Assembly (NCBI GenBank): GCA_019636495.1 | Contig: JAHBXL010000007.1 | Coordinates: forward strand, 1 to 64,000 | Length of the DNA stretch: 64,000 nucleotides | DNA from: Phycisphaeraceae bacterium | GTDB lineage: Bacteria; Planctomycetota; Phycisphaerae; Phycisphaerales; UBA1924 | Direction: 5' to 3' | Shown here: positions 18,473 through 26,610 of the stretch, piece by piece | Layout: every line of letters begins with the position of its first letter | How positions within the stretch are numbered: the stretch's first letter is position 1 | The notes under the pieces: generated by a model | Told to the model about the DNA's origin: nothing | What the model saw: only the letters and a program-made list of their open reading frames with translations | The model's database searches: none | Made by a program: the position numbers and the translations under genes

Positions 18473-19096
18473 TCACTCCTCGAAACGCTCGCGCTTGATG
18501 TGCGGCATGCTCGTCAGCACGCGGTCGATCAGGCCGTAATCGAGCATCTCCTTCTCGTCCAGCCACTTGTTGCGGTCGCAGTCGGCCTCGATCTTCTCGC
18601 GGCTCTGGCCTGTGGCCGAGGCGTAGATCTCGTACAGCCGGTCGCGGATGCGCAGCATCTCACGGGCCTCGATCTCAAGGTCCGTCGCCTGGCCTTCCAG
18701 CACGCCGCCGATCAAGGGCTGGTGCATGAGGTTGCGCGAGTTGGGCAATGAGAATCGCTTGCCACGCGCGCCGCTCGCGGCGATCAGCGAGCCCATGCTC
18801 GCCGCCTGCCCGATGATGTACGTCGACACGTCGCACTGTACGAAGTTCATCGTGTCGATGATGCCCAGGCCCGCCGACACCGACCCGCCCGGCGAGTTCA
18901 CGTACAGGTGGATGTCGCCCTTGGAATCCTCATTGGCCAGGAACAGCAACTGCGCGATCACCAGGTTGGCGATCTCGTCGCCCACCGGGCCGCCCAGAAA
19001 GATGATGCGGTCCTTCAGCAGGCGCGAGTAGATGTCGTACGCGCGCTCGCCGCGGCCGGATTGCTCGACGACAATGGGGACCAGGTAGCCGGACAT
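18473..19096 (-). CDS. clpP: ClpP protease subunit, complete triad
   Basis: 207 residues, the normal ClpP length. Catalytic triad S100 (GQAASMGS), H125 (NLMHQPL) and D174 (ADCDRNKWL) have the spacing of E. coli ClpP 97/122/171. The first residues ([22 protein letters not shown]) match the usual mature N-terminus. It forms tetradecameric chambers that degrade proteins fed by ClpX or ClpA/C; no Clp ATPase is in the window. It is the second gene of a clpP-clpP pair, 50 nt after the first, with GAGGG before its ATG. Confidence 0.96.
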   Translation of the reverse strand: MSGYLVPIVVEQSGRGERAYDIYSRLLKDRIIFLGGPVGDEIANLVIAQLLFLANEDSKGDIHLYVNSPGGSVSAGLGIIDTMNFVQCDVSTYIIGQAASMGSLIAASGARGKRFSLPNSRNLMHQPLIGGVLEGQATDLEIEAREMLRIRDRLYEIYASATGQSREKIEADCDRNKWLDEKEMLDYGLIDRVLTSMPHIKRERFEE

Positions 19097-19146
19097 GCGT
19101 GAAACCCTCGTGTGGGTTGGGAGGAATGGAACAACGCGACGCGCGA

Positions 19147-19725
19147 TCAGCGGGCCGGCGGCTCGGCGATGACTTCATCCACCAGGCCGTATTCCTTGGC
19201 TTCCATCGCGGAGAAGTACTTGTCGCGCTCGCCGTCCTTTCGCACCTGGTCCTCGTTCTGGCCGGTGTGCTTGGCGATGATGCGGATCAGTTCGGTCTTG
19301 GCCTTGATGATCTGTTCGGCCTGGATGCGGATGTCCTCGGCCTGCCCGCCGACGCCGCCGTAGGGCTGGTGCACCATCACCTTGGCGTGCGGCAGGATGA
19401 ACCGCTTGCCCTTGGCGCCCGCGGTCAGCAGCACCGCCGCGCCCGAGTACGCGCGCCCGAGGCAGTACGTCGACACCGGGCTCTTGAGGAACCGCATGGT
19501 GTCGTAGATGGCCAGCGTGTCATCCACCGCGCCGCCGGGCGAGTTGATGTAGAAGTGGATCTCCTGACCCGCCTTCTGGTGCTCAAGGTAGAACATCTGC
19601 ATCATCAGCCGCGCCGCGGAGGCGTGGTTGATCTCGCCGATCAGAAAGATGACCCGGTTCTCCAGAAGGAGTTCGTCGATGGTCATCTCGCGGGTGCGCT
19701 GGTAGGACACGCTCACGGCGGGCAT
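19147..19725 (-). CDS. clpP: Second ClpP-family protease subunit
   Basis: 192 residues. Triad S94 ([10 protein letters not shown]), H119 (VMVHQPYGG), D168 (ERDKYFSA) is complete. The serine context AYSGA and the shorter N-terminus differ from the downstream copy (AASMG), so the two are diverged paralogs, not a recent duplication. AAAGGAGG before the ATG is the best ribosome-binding site of the pair. Adjacent clpP pairs in other bacteria make mixed chambers of two rings; that is possible here but inferred. Confidence 0.94.
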   Translation of the reverse strand: MPAVSVSYQRTREMTIDELLLENRVIFLIGEINHASAARLMMQMFYLEHQKAGQEIHFYINSPGGAVDDTLAIYDTMRFLKSPVSTYCLGRAYSGAAVLLTAGAKGKRFILPHAKVMVHQPYGGVGGQAEDIRIQAEQIIKAKTELIRIIAKHTGQNEDQVRKDGERDKYFSAMEAKEYGLVDEVIAEPPAR

Positions 19726-20056
19726 TCCCTGCCTCCTTTGTTCGGGCCCGCCCGTCCGCCGACAACTCGCGCGGCACGAGCGCCGGAACCGCGGGGAGTC
19801 TGCCGCGGCCCGGTCGTTCGCATCGTAGGCCCGGCGTCAAGATCGGCACGATGCGCGGGCGAGGTAAGGCCGACTCCCGAAACTCGCCGCGGCGAGAGCA
19901 GCGTCCAGCGGCACGGGCTTGTGTTTACGGAGCGAGCCGACCCGCGGGGCGTGCATGCCGGAACCATGACTCGGGCGTTCCAAACCGGCCCAGCCGGGCG
20001 GAGATCGGCCAGTCCCCGCTCGCGAGCCGCCCGCGCCCGCACGTGCCGGTTCCTTC
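19726..20056. other. Intergenic, no gene seen
   Basis: About 330 GC-rich bases between the divergent clpP pair and the small membrane-protein gene. I see no RNA gene, repeat or convincing open frame; the clpP promoter must lie here but I could not pick it out. Confidence 0.4.
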
Positions 20057-20062
20057 TATACT
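20057..20062 (+). promoter_or_regulatory. -10 element 5 nt before ATG, likely leaderless
   Basis: TATACT ends 5 nt before the ATG at 20068, so transcription should begin at or next to the start codon. No Shine-Dalgarno sequence and no -35 are seen. Confidence 0.55.
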
Positions 20063-20067
20063 TGGGC

Positions 20068-20382
20068 ATGGCGCACAAACGAATTGACATCGGCGGGTCT
20101 TCTCCGGCCGCGGGCGGCTCCGGCTCGGCCGGCGGCAGGTCGGGGCGCGGCCGAGGCGGCGGCGACGACAAGAAGAAGAACATCATCCTGTTGAGTATCG
20201 CGGGTGTGGCGTTTGCCATCGCAGGGTACTTCGTCTTCACCACGTTCTTCGGCGAACCCCGCGCGCCGGAGGAAGCCACGCCCGTGACCGAGCAGGCCTT
20301 CGAGAACGCGGTGCAGCCGCCGCCGCCGGCGGACTCTCAACCGATGACCTCGCCGACCGGCTCGGGCAAGCAGGCCTACTAG
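20068..20382 (+). CDS. Small single-pass membrane protein, unknown function
   Basis: 104 residues. The order is: a Gly/Ser/Arg-rich, highly charged N-terminus (about 1-33) ending DDKKKN, one membrane helix IILLSIAGVAFAIAGYFVF (about 34-53), then an acidic and Pro-rich tail. The positive side before the helix predicts N-in, C-out. I do not recognise a family. The start is fixed by the -10 element 5 nt upstream; the long open frame before it is antisense to clpP and is not coding. elbB follows after 60 nt on the same strand. Confidence 0.7.
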   Translation: MAHKRIDIGGSSPAAGGSGSAGGRSGRGRGGGDDKKKNIILLSIAGVAFAIAGYFVFTTFFGEPRAPEEATPVTEQAFENAVQPPPPADSQPMTSPTGSGKQAY

Positions 20383-20442
20383 GTCGGGCGCGATGATGAC
20401 TCGGGCGGCAACTGATTGACCTGATCGCGGGAGGCCCAGGCC

Positions 20443-21123
20443 ATGGCCAAGGTGGCGGTTGTGCTTTCGGGGTGCGGGGTGTACGACGGCAGCGAGATCC
20501 ACGAAGCGGTGGCGGTGCTGTATCACCTGTCGCGGGCCGGCGCGGCGTACGAGTGCTTCGCGCCCGACAAGCCGCAGATGCACGTGGTGAACCACGCGAC
20601 GGGGCAGGCCGCGCCGGGCCAGACGCGAAACGTGTTGGAGGAATCGGCACGGATCGCGCGGGGGAAGATCCGCCCGCTGGCACAACTGCACGCGCGCGAC
20701 TTCGACTGCGTGATCTTTCCAGGCGGCTTCGGCGCGGCGAAGAACCTGTGCGACTTCGCCGTCAAGGGCGCGGAGATGGCGGTGGACCCGGATGCGGAGC
20801 GGGTGGTGAAGGAGTTTCATGGCTCGGGCAAGCCGGTGGGGATGTGCTGCATCGCGCCGGTGATCGGCGCGAAGGTGCTGGGCACGAGGGCGGGAGGGCC
20901 GGGGGCGCAGGTCACCATCGGCGACGATGCGCAGGCCGCGGCGGCGATCGCCGCGTGGGGTTCGAAGAACATCGTGAATCGCGTGACCGAGTCGCAGGCG
21001 GACGAGGCGAACCGGTTGGTGACCGCGGCGGCGTACATGTACGGCGGCGCGCCCGTACACGAGGTGTTCGAGGGCATCGGCCGAATGGTGGAGGGCGTGC
21101 TGTCGCGCGTCGGAAAGAGGTAA
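20443..21123 (+). CDS. elbB: ElbB-type DJ-1/PfpI superfamily glyoxalase
   Basis: 226 residues, close to the E. coli ElbB length (217). It opens MAKVAVVLSGCGVYDGSEIHE; the GCGVxDGxEIHE block is the ElbB signature. VIFPGGFGAAKNL (about 90-102) and the nucleophile region KPVGMCCIAP, with C136 at the conserved elbow, are present. ElbB has glyoxalase III-type activity in vitro and a loose historic link to isoprenoid synthesis; its physiological role is unclear. GGGAGG precedes the ATG. The permease gene follows 28 nt later, so the two are probably co-transcribed. Confidence 0.93.
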   Translation: MAKVAVVLSGCGVYDGSEIHEAVAVLYHLSRAGAAYECFAPDKPQMHVVNHATGQAAPGQTRNVLEESARIARGKIRPLAQLHARDFDCVIFPGGFGAAKNLCDFAVKGAEMAVDPDAERVVKEFHGSGKPVGMCCIAPVIGAKVLGTRAGGPGAQVTIGDDAQAAAAIAAWGSKNIVNRVTESQADEANRLVTAAAYMYGGAPVHEVFEGIGRMVEGVLSRVGKR

Positions 21124-21151
21124 ACGGGCGCGCAGCGGTCCCCGCCACACG

Positions 21152-22999
21152 ATGCTTGTCACGCAGAGAAGGCCGCGGAATCTGGACTGGCTGCACGCCG
21201 GTCCGCTGTTGTTCGGCGACTGGGGGACGAGCCGGCTGTACGTTCTGGGTCTGGCGTTCTACTACACCGCGCACGCGTCGGTGGCGTACCTGGCGGCGAT
21301 GTCGGCGGTGATGATCGTGGTGGCGTGGGCGTACACGGTGGTGTGCCGGTGCTTCCCGGACGGCGGGGGCGTGTACACGGCGGCGCGGCAGATCAACGGC
21401 CCGCTTTCGGTGATTGGCGCAACGCTGCTGGTCGGCGGGTACATCGTGACGGTGGCGATCTCGGTGGTGGAGGCGTTCCACTACTTCGGCGCGGCCGTGG
21501 GGCACGGGTGGGGGTTGTTCGCGCTGTGCGCGATGGTGATCATCCTTCTCGGGGCGGTGAACTGGTTCGGCGCGCGGAGCGCGGGACGGCTGGCGTTGAT
21601 CATCGCCACGGCGTCGCTGCTGGTGTCGCTGGTGATCGCCGCGGCGTGCGCGCCGTATCTGAAGGAGGGCGTGCGGACCATCTCGCTGCACTCGTCGCAG
21701 CCGGCGTGGGACCGGTGGGTCTCGTTCGTGGCGATCGTGCTGGCGCTGTCCGGGGTGGAGTCCGTCGCGAACATGACGGGGCTGATGAAGGAGCCGGTGG
21801 TGCGCACCAGCCGGCGCACGATCTGGCCGGTGCTGACCGAGGTGGTGCTGCTCAACCTGGTGTTCGGCGTGGCGCTGACCGGGCTCCCAGCGCTGGCGGC
21901 GACCACCACGCCCGATGCGCTGACGCACGGCGCGACGCCGCCGCCCGAGGTGGTCGCCTACCGCGACACGGCGATGAAGGTGTTGGCGCAGGCAACCCTG
22001 GGCCAGACGCTCGGGCACATCGCGGCGGTGGTCTTCGGGCTGTTGCTGCTGTCGGCGGCGAACACGGCGATCATGGCGAAGGTGTCGGTGCTGTATTCGC
22101 TGGCGCACGACCGGGAGTTGCCGCCGCGGATCGGCGCGTTGAACTACTCGGGCGTGCCGGCGGTCGCGTTGGTCATCGCGTGCGTGCTGCCGATGGTGGT
22201 GCTGGCGGTGGAGCGTGACGTGGCGCGGCTGGCGGAGTTGTACGCCATCGGGGTATGCGGCGCGGTGACGATCAATGTCCTGTGCTGCGCGATCAACCGG
22301 GCGCTGCCGATCGGCCGGCGGGAGCGGGCGGCCCTGGCAACCACCGGCGCGGTGATGCTGGCGGTGTCGCTGACGATCCTGGCGACCAAGTGGCACGCGG
22401 CGGTGTTCGCCGGCGGGCTGGTGGCGGTGGTGCTCGGGGTTCGCGCGGCGCTCCGGGCGACACAGGTTCCGGAAGAGGAAGCGCTGCCGGTCCCGGCGCG
22501 GGGATGGCTGGCCGAACTCGAGGCCCCGCAACCCCCGATCGACGCGAGCAAGCCGCGCATCATGCTCGCCGCGCGCGGCCGCTACCAGGCCGAGTTTGCC
22601 GTCGATCTGGCCACGAAACGCGACGCGACGCTGTTCGCGATGTACGTCCGCACGCTGCGGCTGATGGACGTTGCGCCGGGCACGGTGCCGAGCGTGCGCG
22701 ACGACCCGCAGGCCATCGAGGCCCTGGGCACCATCGCGGTGCTCGCCCGCTCCCGCGGCGTGCGCTTCGTGCCCATCTACGTCTGCTCCGACACCATCGC
22801 CGAGGAGATCCTCGACTACACCGTCACCTTCGGCTGCGACACGCTCATCCTTGGCAAGACCCGCCGCCGGCTGCTGGCCCGCCGCCTCTCGGGCGACGTG
22901 GTGGCCGAAGTGGCTGAGCACCTGCCCGACTCGGTGCAGATGATCCTGCGCGAGGGGCACCCCATCGCCCCGGGGCCGTCAGTGCCACCGGGCGCGTGA
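21152..22999 (+). CDS. APC-family transporter with C-terminal UspA-like domain
   Basis: 615 residues. About 1-440 has 12 or so hydrophobic segments and the APC-superfamily opening (GPLLFGDWGTSRLYVLG...CRCFPDGGGVYTAA); the P-D-G-G-G-x-Y-T block corresponds to the family's helix 2-3 motif. About 470-615 is soluble and resembles a universal stress protein: PRIMLAARGRYQAEFAVDLA, then CDTLILGKTRRRLLARRLSG, where the G-x-(R/S)-x(9)-G nucleotide motif would be. Likely an amino-acid or similar cation symporter regulated through its Usp domain; substrate not predictable. No strong ribosome-binding site is seen before the ATG. Confidence 0.88.
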   Translation: MLVTQRRPRNLDWLHAGPLLFGDWGTSRLYVLGLAFYYTAHASVAYLAAMSAVMIVVAWAYTVVCRCFPDGGGVYTAARQINGPLSVIGATLLVGGYIVTVAISVVEAFHYFGAAVGHGWGLFALCAMVIILLGAVNWFGARSAGRLALIIATASLLVSLVIAAACAPYLKEGVRTISLHSSQPAWDRWVSFVAIVLALSGVESVANMTGLMKEPVVRTSRRTIWPVLTEVVLLNLVFGVALTGLPALAATTTPDALTHGATPPPEVVAYRDTAMKVLAQATLGQTLGHIAAVVFGLLLLSAANTAIMAKVSVLYSLAHDRELPPRIGALNYSGVPAVALVIACVLPMVVLAVERDVARLAELYAIGVCGAVTINVLCCAINRALPIGRRERAALATTGAVMLAVSLTILATKWHAAVFAGGLVAVVLGVRAALRATQVPEEEALPVPARGWLAELEAPQPPIDASKPRIMLAARGRYQAEFAVDLATKRDATLFAMYVRTLRLMDVAPGTVPSVRDDPQAIEALGTIAVLARSRGVRFVPIYVCSDTIAEEILDYTVTFGCDTLILGKTRRRLLARRLSGDVVAEVAEHLPDSVQMILREGHPIAPGPSVPPGA

Positions 23000-23041
23000 G
23001 AAGGGTGGACTGCAGCCAGTCGTCGCGGCGGGGCCGCACGC

Positions 23042-23047
23042 TACGCT
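23042..23047 (+). promoter_or_regulatory. -10 element 6 nt before ATG, likely leaderless
   Basis: TACGCT ends 6 nt before the helicase ATG; no Shine-Dalgarno sequence is present. It is the same geometry as five other genes in this window. Confidence 0.45.
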
Positions 23048-23053
23048 TGCTCC

Positions 23054-25471
23054 ATGCACACGGAGGTCGAGTTGGCGAGCACCTACGGCAACCCGCGCGA
23101 GGACGATGGCGGGGTTTTCGCGGGCCTGACGGAGCCGCAGGCACGCGCGGTGCGGCACACCGAGGGCCCGCTGCTGGTGCTGGCGGGGCCGGGCTCGGGC
23201 AAGACGCGGGTGATCACGCGGCGCATCGCCCACCTGGTGCAGTGCGGCATCCCTCCCTGGCAGATTCTCGCGCTCACCTTCACCAACAAAGCCGCGGCGG
23301 AGATGCGCGAGCGCGTTCTGCACCTGCTCGGCGAGGGCGGGGCGGCCCGCGGCCTGACGGTCACGACCTTCCACGCGCTGTGCGCCCGGCTGCTTCGTCG
23401 ATGGGCGGAGGTGGCCAACCTGCCGGGGCTCAAGCCCGACTTTGCCATCTTCGACAGCGCGGATCAGTTGTCGCTCATGAAGAAGACCATCGAGGGGCTG
23501 AACCTCTCGACGGGCAACTGGCCGCCGCGGAGCGTGCTGTCGCGCATCAGCGAGGCCAAGAACGACCTGCAGGATGCCGAGACGTTCGCGGCGCGACACC
23601 ACGACTTCGCCGGGCGCACGGTCGCGAAGATCTACCAGGCGTACCAGAAGGCGCTGCGCACCGCGGGCGGCGTGGACTTTGACGACCTGCTGGTGTTGAC
23701 GGCCCGGATGCTGCGCGAGAACGCCGCCGTGCGCGAGGCCTGCCGCGAGCGGTGGCAGTACCTGCTCATCGACGAGTACCAGGACACCAACCGGGCCCAG
23801 TTTGTGATCGCCTCGCTGCTTGCCGGTGAGGGGCAGCAGGGGCGACCGCCGAACATCTGTGTTGTAGGAGACCCTGATCAGTCGATCTACGGGTGGCGTG
23901 GTGCGGATATAACGAATATATTAGATTTTGAGAAGGCCTTTCCCGGCGCCGAGGTCATCGCGCTGGGCGAGAACTTCCGTTCGACGCAGAAGATCATCAA
24001 CGCGGCCGATGCGATGATCCGCCGCAATACCCGCCGCAAGCACAAGACGCTCTTCACCAGCAACCCCCCGGGAGAGAAGATCGACGCCGTCTCCTGCCGC
24101 GACGAGCACCACGAGGCCCAGATCGTGCTGGAGTGGTTCCGCGCGCGGCGGGCCGAGGGCCTGGCGTGGAAGGACATGGCCGTCTTCTACCGCACCAACG
24201 CCCTGTCCCGCGTCGTCGAGGACGAACTCCGCAACGCCGGCGTGCCCTACGTCGTCGCCCGCGGCACGGCCTACTTCCAGCGCGAGGAGATCAAGAACGC
24301 CGTCGCCTACCTCCGCGTCGTGGCCAACCCCGCCGACGATGTGTCGCTCGACCGCGTCATCAACACTCCCGCCCGCGGCATCGGCGACACCTCCCTCGAC
24401 AAACTGCGGAACGTCGCCGCGATCCGCGGCGTGCCGCTGGCCGATGTCCTCCGCTCGCTGGAATCAAACGGCGCTGCCGCGCTGGGCGTCGAACTCACCG
24501 CCCGGGCCCAGAACGCGATCGGCAAGTTCATCCGCACGCTCGACGACTGGCGCGACGTCGCCAAGCCGTCGCCCTTCATGGGCGCCGCCGCGCAGGGCCA
24601 GTACGAAACCGGCGCGCTGGCCGAACTGGTCGAGCGCGTCATCCGCGAGTCCGGGCTCGAGGCCATGTACAAGGCCGGCAAGACCGAGTCCGACGAAGAG
24701 CGCCTGGCCAATCTCGCCGAACTGGTGACTTCGGCACGCGAGTTCGAGGAGACCTTCGACCCCGGCGCGGACCCGGTGCTGACCGACCCGCGCTCCGCCG
24801 CGGCGGGAACATACGCCGCCCCGACCAACGTCTTGACGATGCTGCACGCCTACCTCGAGCGGGTCACGCTTGTCGCCGATGCCGACAGCGTCGATCCCGC
24901 GCAGGGCGCGGTCACGCTCATGACCCTGCACGCCGCAAAGGGGCTGGAGTTCGGCGCGGTCGCGATGGTCGGGCTGGAAGAACGCGTCCTGCCCCACGCA
25001 CGCGTCGCCGAGATGCCCGACCAACTTGAGGAAGAACGCCGCCTGTGCTTCGTCGGCATCACCCGCGCGATGCAGCGCCTGCTGGTGACCGATGCCCGCT
25101 ACCGCTCCTTCCGCGGCGTGCCGGAGCGGCAGATTGCCAGCCGGTTCCTGGCCGAGTTGCCCGCGGACCTTGTCAGCCATTCCGACCAGAGCGACGAGTT
25201 CGGCGGCGATGACAACGGGCACCGCAGCGCGTGGGACAAGCCCAGCGCGACGATCGAAAGCACGCGGCGCGCGCACAAGGCGCCGCAGGCGCGGATCGGC
25301 GGCCGAGCACTGGCCGAGGGCGTGCTCGTGCGGCACCCGCAGTTCGGCATCGGACGCGTGGAGGCGGTGACGGGCGGTCAGGGTGCGCGGGCACGCATCC
25401 GCTTCCGCGACGTGGGCGTCAAGACGTTGGTGCTCGAGTACGCGCGGCTGGAACTGATCGACGAGGGCTGA
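23054..25471 (+). CDS. pcrA: PcrA/UvrD-type superfamily 1 DNA helicase
   Basis: 805 residues. Motifs in order: Q-motif (LTEPQARAVRH, about 25-35), Walker A AGPGSGKT (44-51), Ia (ALTFTNKAAAEMRER), II DEYQD, III GDPDQSIYGWRGA, IV ENFRS, V/VI region (MTLHAAKGLEF, VGITRAMQRLL). The C-terminal about 60 residues (GVLVRHPQFGIGRVEAV...LVLEYARLELID) are the Tudor-like domain that binds RNA polymerase in PcrA. It is a 3'-5' helicase for repair and replication-transcription conflicts. Odd: bases 23858-23932, coding for motif III and the following ITNILDFE, use rare A/T-ending codons (ATA, TTA, AAT, TTT) unlike the rest of the gene. Confidence 0.96.
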   Translation: MHTEVELASTYGNPREDDGGVFAGLTEPQARAVRHTEGPLLVLAGPGSGKTRVITRRIAHLVQCGIPPWQILALTFTNKAAAEMRERVLHLLGEGGAARGLTVTTFHALCARLLRRWAEVANLPGLKPDFAIFDSADQLSLMKKTIEGLNLSTGNWPPRSVLSRISEAKNDLQDAETFAARHHDFAGRTVAKIYQAYQKALRTAGGVDFDDLLVLTARMLRENAAVREACRERWQYLLIDEYQDTNRAQFVIASLLAGEGQQGRPPNICVVGDPDQSIYGWRGADITNILDFEKAFPGAEVIALGENFRSTQKIINAADAMIRRNTRRKHKTLFTSNPPGEKIDAVSCRDEHHEAQIVLEWFRARRAEGLAWKDMAVFYRTNALSRVVEDELRNAGVPYVVARGTAYFQREEIKNAVAYLRVVANPADDVSLDRVINTPARGIGDTSLDKLRNVAAIRGVPLADVLRSLESNGAAALGVELTARAQNAIGKFIRTLDDWRDVAKPSPFMGAAAQGQYETGALAELVERVIRESGLEAMYKAGKTESDEERLANLAELVTSAREFEETFDPGADPVLTDPRSAAAGTYAAPTNVLTMLHAYLERVTLVADADSVDPAQGAVTLMTLHAAKGLEFGAVAMVGLEERVLPHARVAEMPDQLEEERRLCFVGITRAMQRLLVTDARYRSFRGVPERQIASRFLAELPADLVSHSDQSDEFGGDDNGHRSAWDKPSATIESTRRAHKAPQARIGGRALAEGVLVRHPQFGIGRVEAVTGGQGARARIRFRDVGVKTLVLEYARLELIDEG

Positions 25472-25478
25472 GCGCGGT

Positions 25479-26348
25479 TCAGCGGCGACGACGGCGCAGC
25501 GTCGATGCGCCTGCCAGCATCGCCGCGGACGCGACGAGCATCCACCCCGCGCCCAACGACGACTCGCGCGGCGCAATGACCGACGAGAGCATGGGCACCG
25601 AGGGGTCGGCAACGGACAAGATCCAGTCGCGCACCGGCTCGAGGCGGATGGCGTACCCGAACTGCCCGTACGAAGCCTGGCCGTAGCCGGAAACGGAGAC
25701 CGCGATCGCGGCCACTTCGAGTTGGCCATCGGCGCCCCACGTGAAAAGGCCGCCGCCCGAGTCGTTCACCGCGAACATCGCCTCGTAGGGAACGGCGTCG
25801 CCCGTGCCGGGGGCGTCGAAGCGGATGCCGAGCATGGCGGTCGAGGAGGAGTAGACGACGTTGGCGCCCCACGTCTCGCCATGCGGACCGCCCCAGGTGT
25901 AACCGTTGCCGCCGGCGAGCGGTGCGCCCGCGGTGACCCCCCACCCGCCGAGAACGCACGGGTCGCCATTGGCCACGCCGGTTGCGATGCGGTGCCATCC
26001 GGGGAAGGCCTCGGCCACGCGGACCATGCGCAGATCGAGCGACGGGTGATCGCGGATCTCCACCGCCGTGTGCCAGTGCCCATTCATGATGAAGTACATG
26101 GGCACGAAGCCGCCGGTGTGCTTGGCCGTGATGAGCCAGTGCGGCCCGATGGGCACGCCCGACGATCCGTTCCACGAGCCGATGTGGCCCTCCACACCGA
26201 ACGGGAGAGGCATGCTGGTCATGCCCTCGACGACGATCGCCGCGGCGGGCGCAGCGGACGCCCCGAGCACCCCCAGCCCGAACAGCGCACAGACGCCGAA
26301 CCGCTTCCGAGCGACCGAACGCACATTGAGCGACGAGCGTGGGAGCAT
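25479..26348 (-). CDS. Secreted trypsin-like serine protease with C-terminal anchor
   Basis: 289 residues from the ATG at 26348 (AAGGAG about 11 nt upstream). Signal peptide about 1-37 (VCALFGLGVLGASAAPAAA). The chymotrypsin-fold triad is readable: H in LITAKHTGG, D in SLDLRMVRV, S in NDSGGGLF; the usual TAAHC and GDSGGP are altered, and the disulphide cysteines are mostly absent. The C-terminus is a short hydrophobic helix (GWMLVASAAMLAGAS) followed by TLRRRRR, a PEP-CTERM-like sorting tail without a clear PEP box. The stop is 7 nt from the convergent helicase stop. Target unknown; anchored extracytoplasmic proteolysis is the likely role. Confidence 0.85.
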   Translation of the reverse strand: MLPRSSLNVRSVARKRFGVCALFGLGVLGASAAPAAAIVVEGMTSMPLPFGVEGHIGSWNGSSGVPIGPHWLITAKHTGGFVPMYFIMNGHWHTAVEIRDHPSLDLRMVRVAEAFPGWHRIATGVANGDPCVLGGWGVTAGAPLAGGNGYTWGGPHGETWGANVVYSSSTAMLGIRFDAPGTGDAVPYEAMFAVNDSGGGLFTWGADGQLEVAAIAVSVSGYGQASYGQFGYAIRLEPVRDWILSVADPSVPMLSSVIAPRESSLGAGWMLVASAAMLAGASTLRRRRR

Positions 26349-26610
26349 GACGAGGGCGACTCCTTGTGCGGGCGCGGAATGCCGCGCGGGCCACGCAGGT
26401 GGAGTCGGCAGTCGCGGCCTGATGGTTGGGCACGGCCGGCGACAAACCGGAAACGGGGGTCGGCCTGCACGACCGGCGCGGGCCGCTCGGAAAGCGGGAA
26501 GTTTGCCGCGTGCGGGCCCGGCGCGGGGTGCGCAGGCCGGAGCCCCGCATTCCGCGCAACCGGGGCGCGGGATTGCTGGCACGTCGGAGTTTCGAATTGC
26601 AGGGATCGGC
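26349..26610. other. Intergenic, no gene seen
   Basis: 262 GC-rich bases between two minus-strand genes. It should hold the end of the NTPase transcript and the protease promoter, but no clear hairpin-T-tract or promoter stands out. Confidence 0.35.

Noticed and set aside
19099..20067. Upstream extension of the small membrane-protein frame through the clpP region
   Set aside because: Antisense to clpP; the -10 at 20057 fixes the start at 20068.
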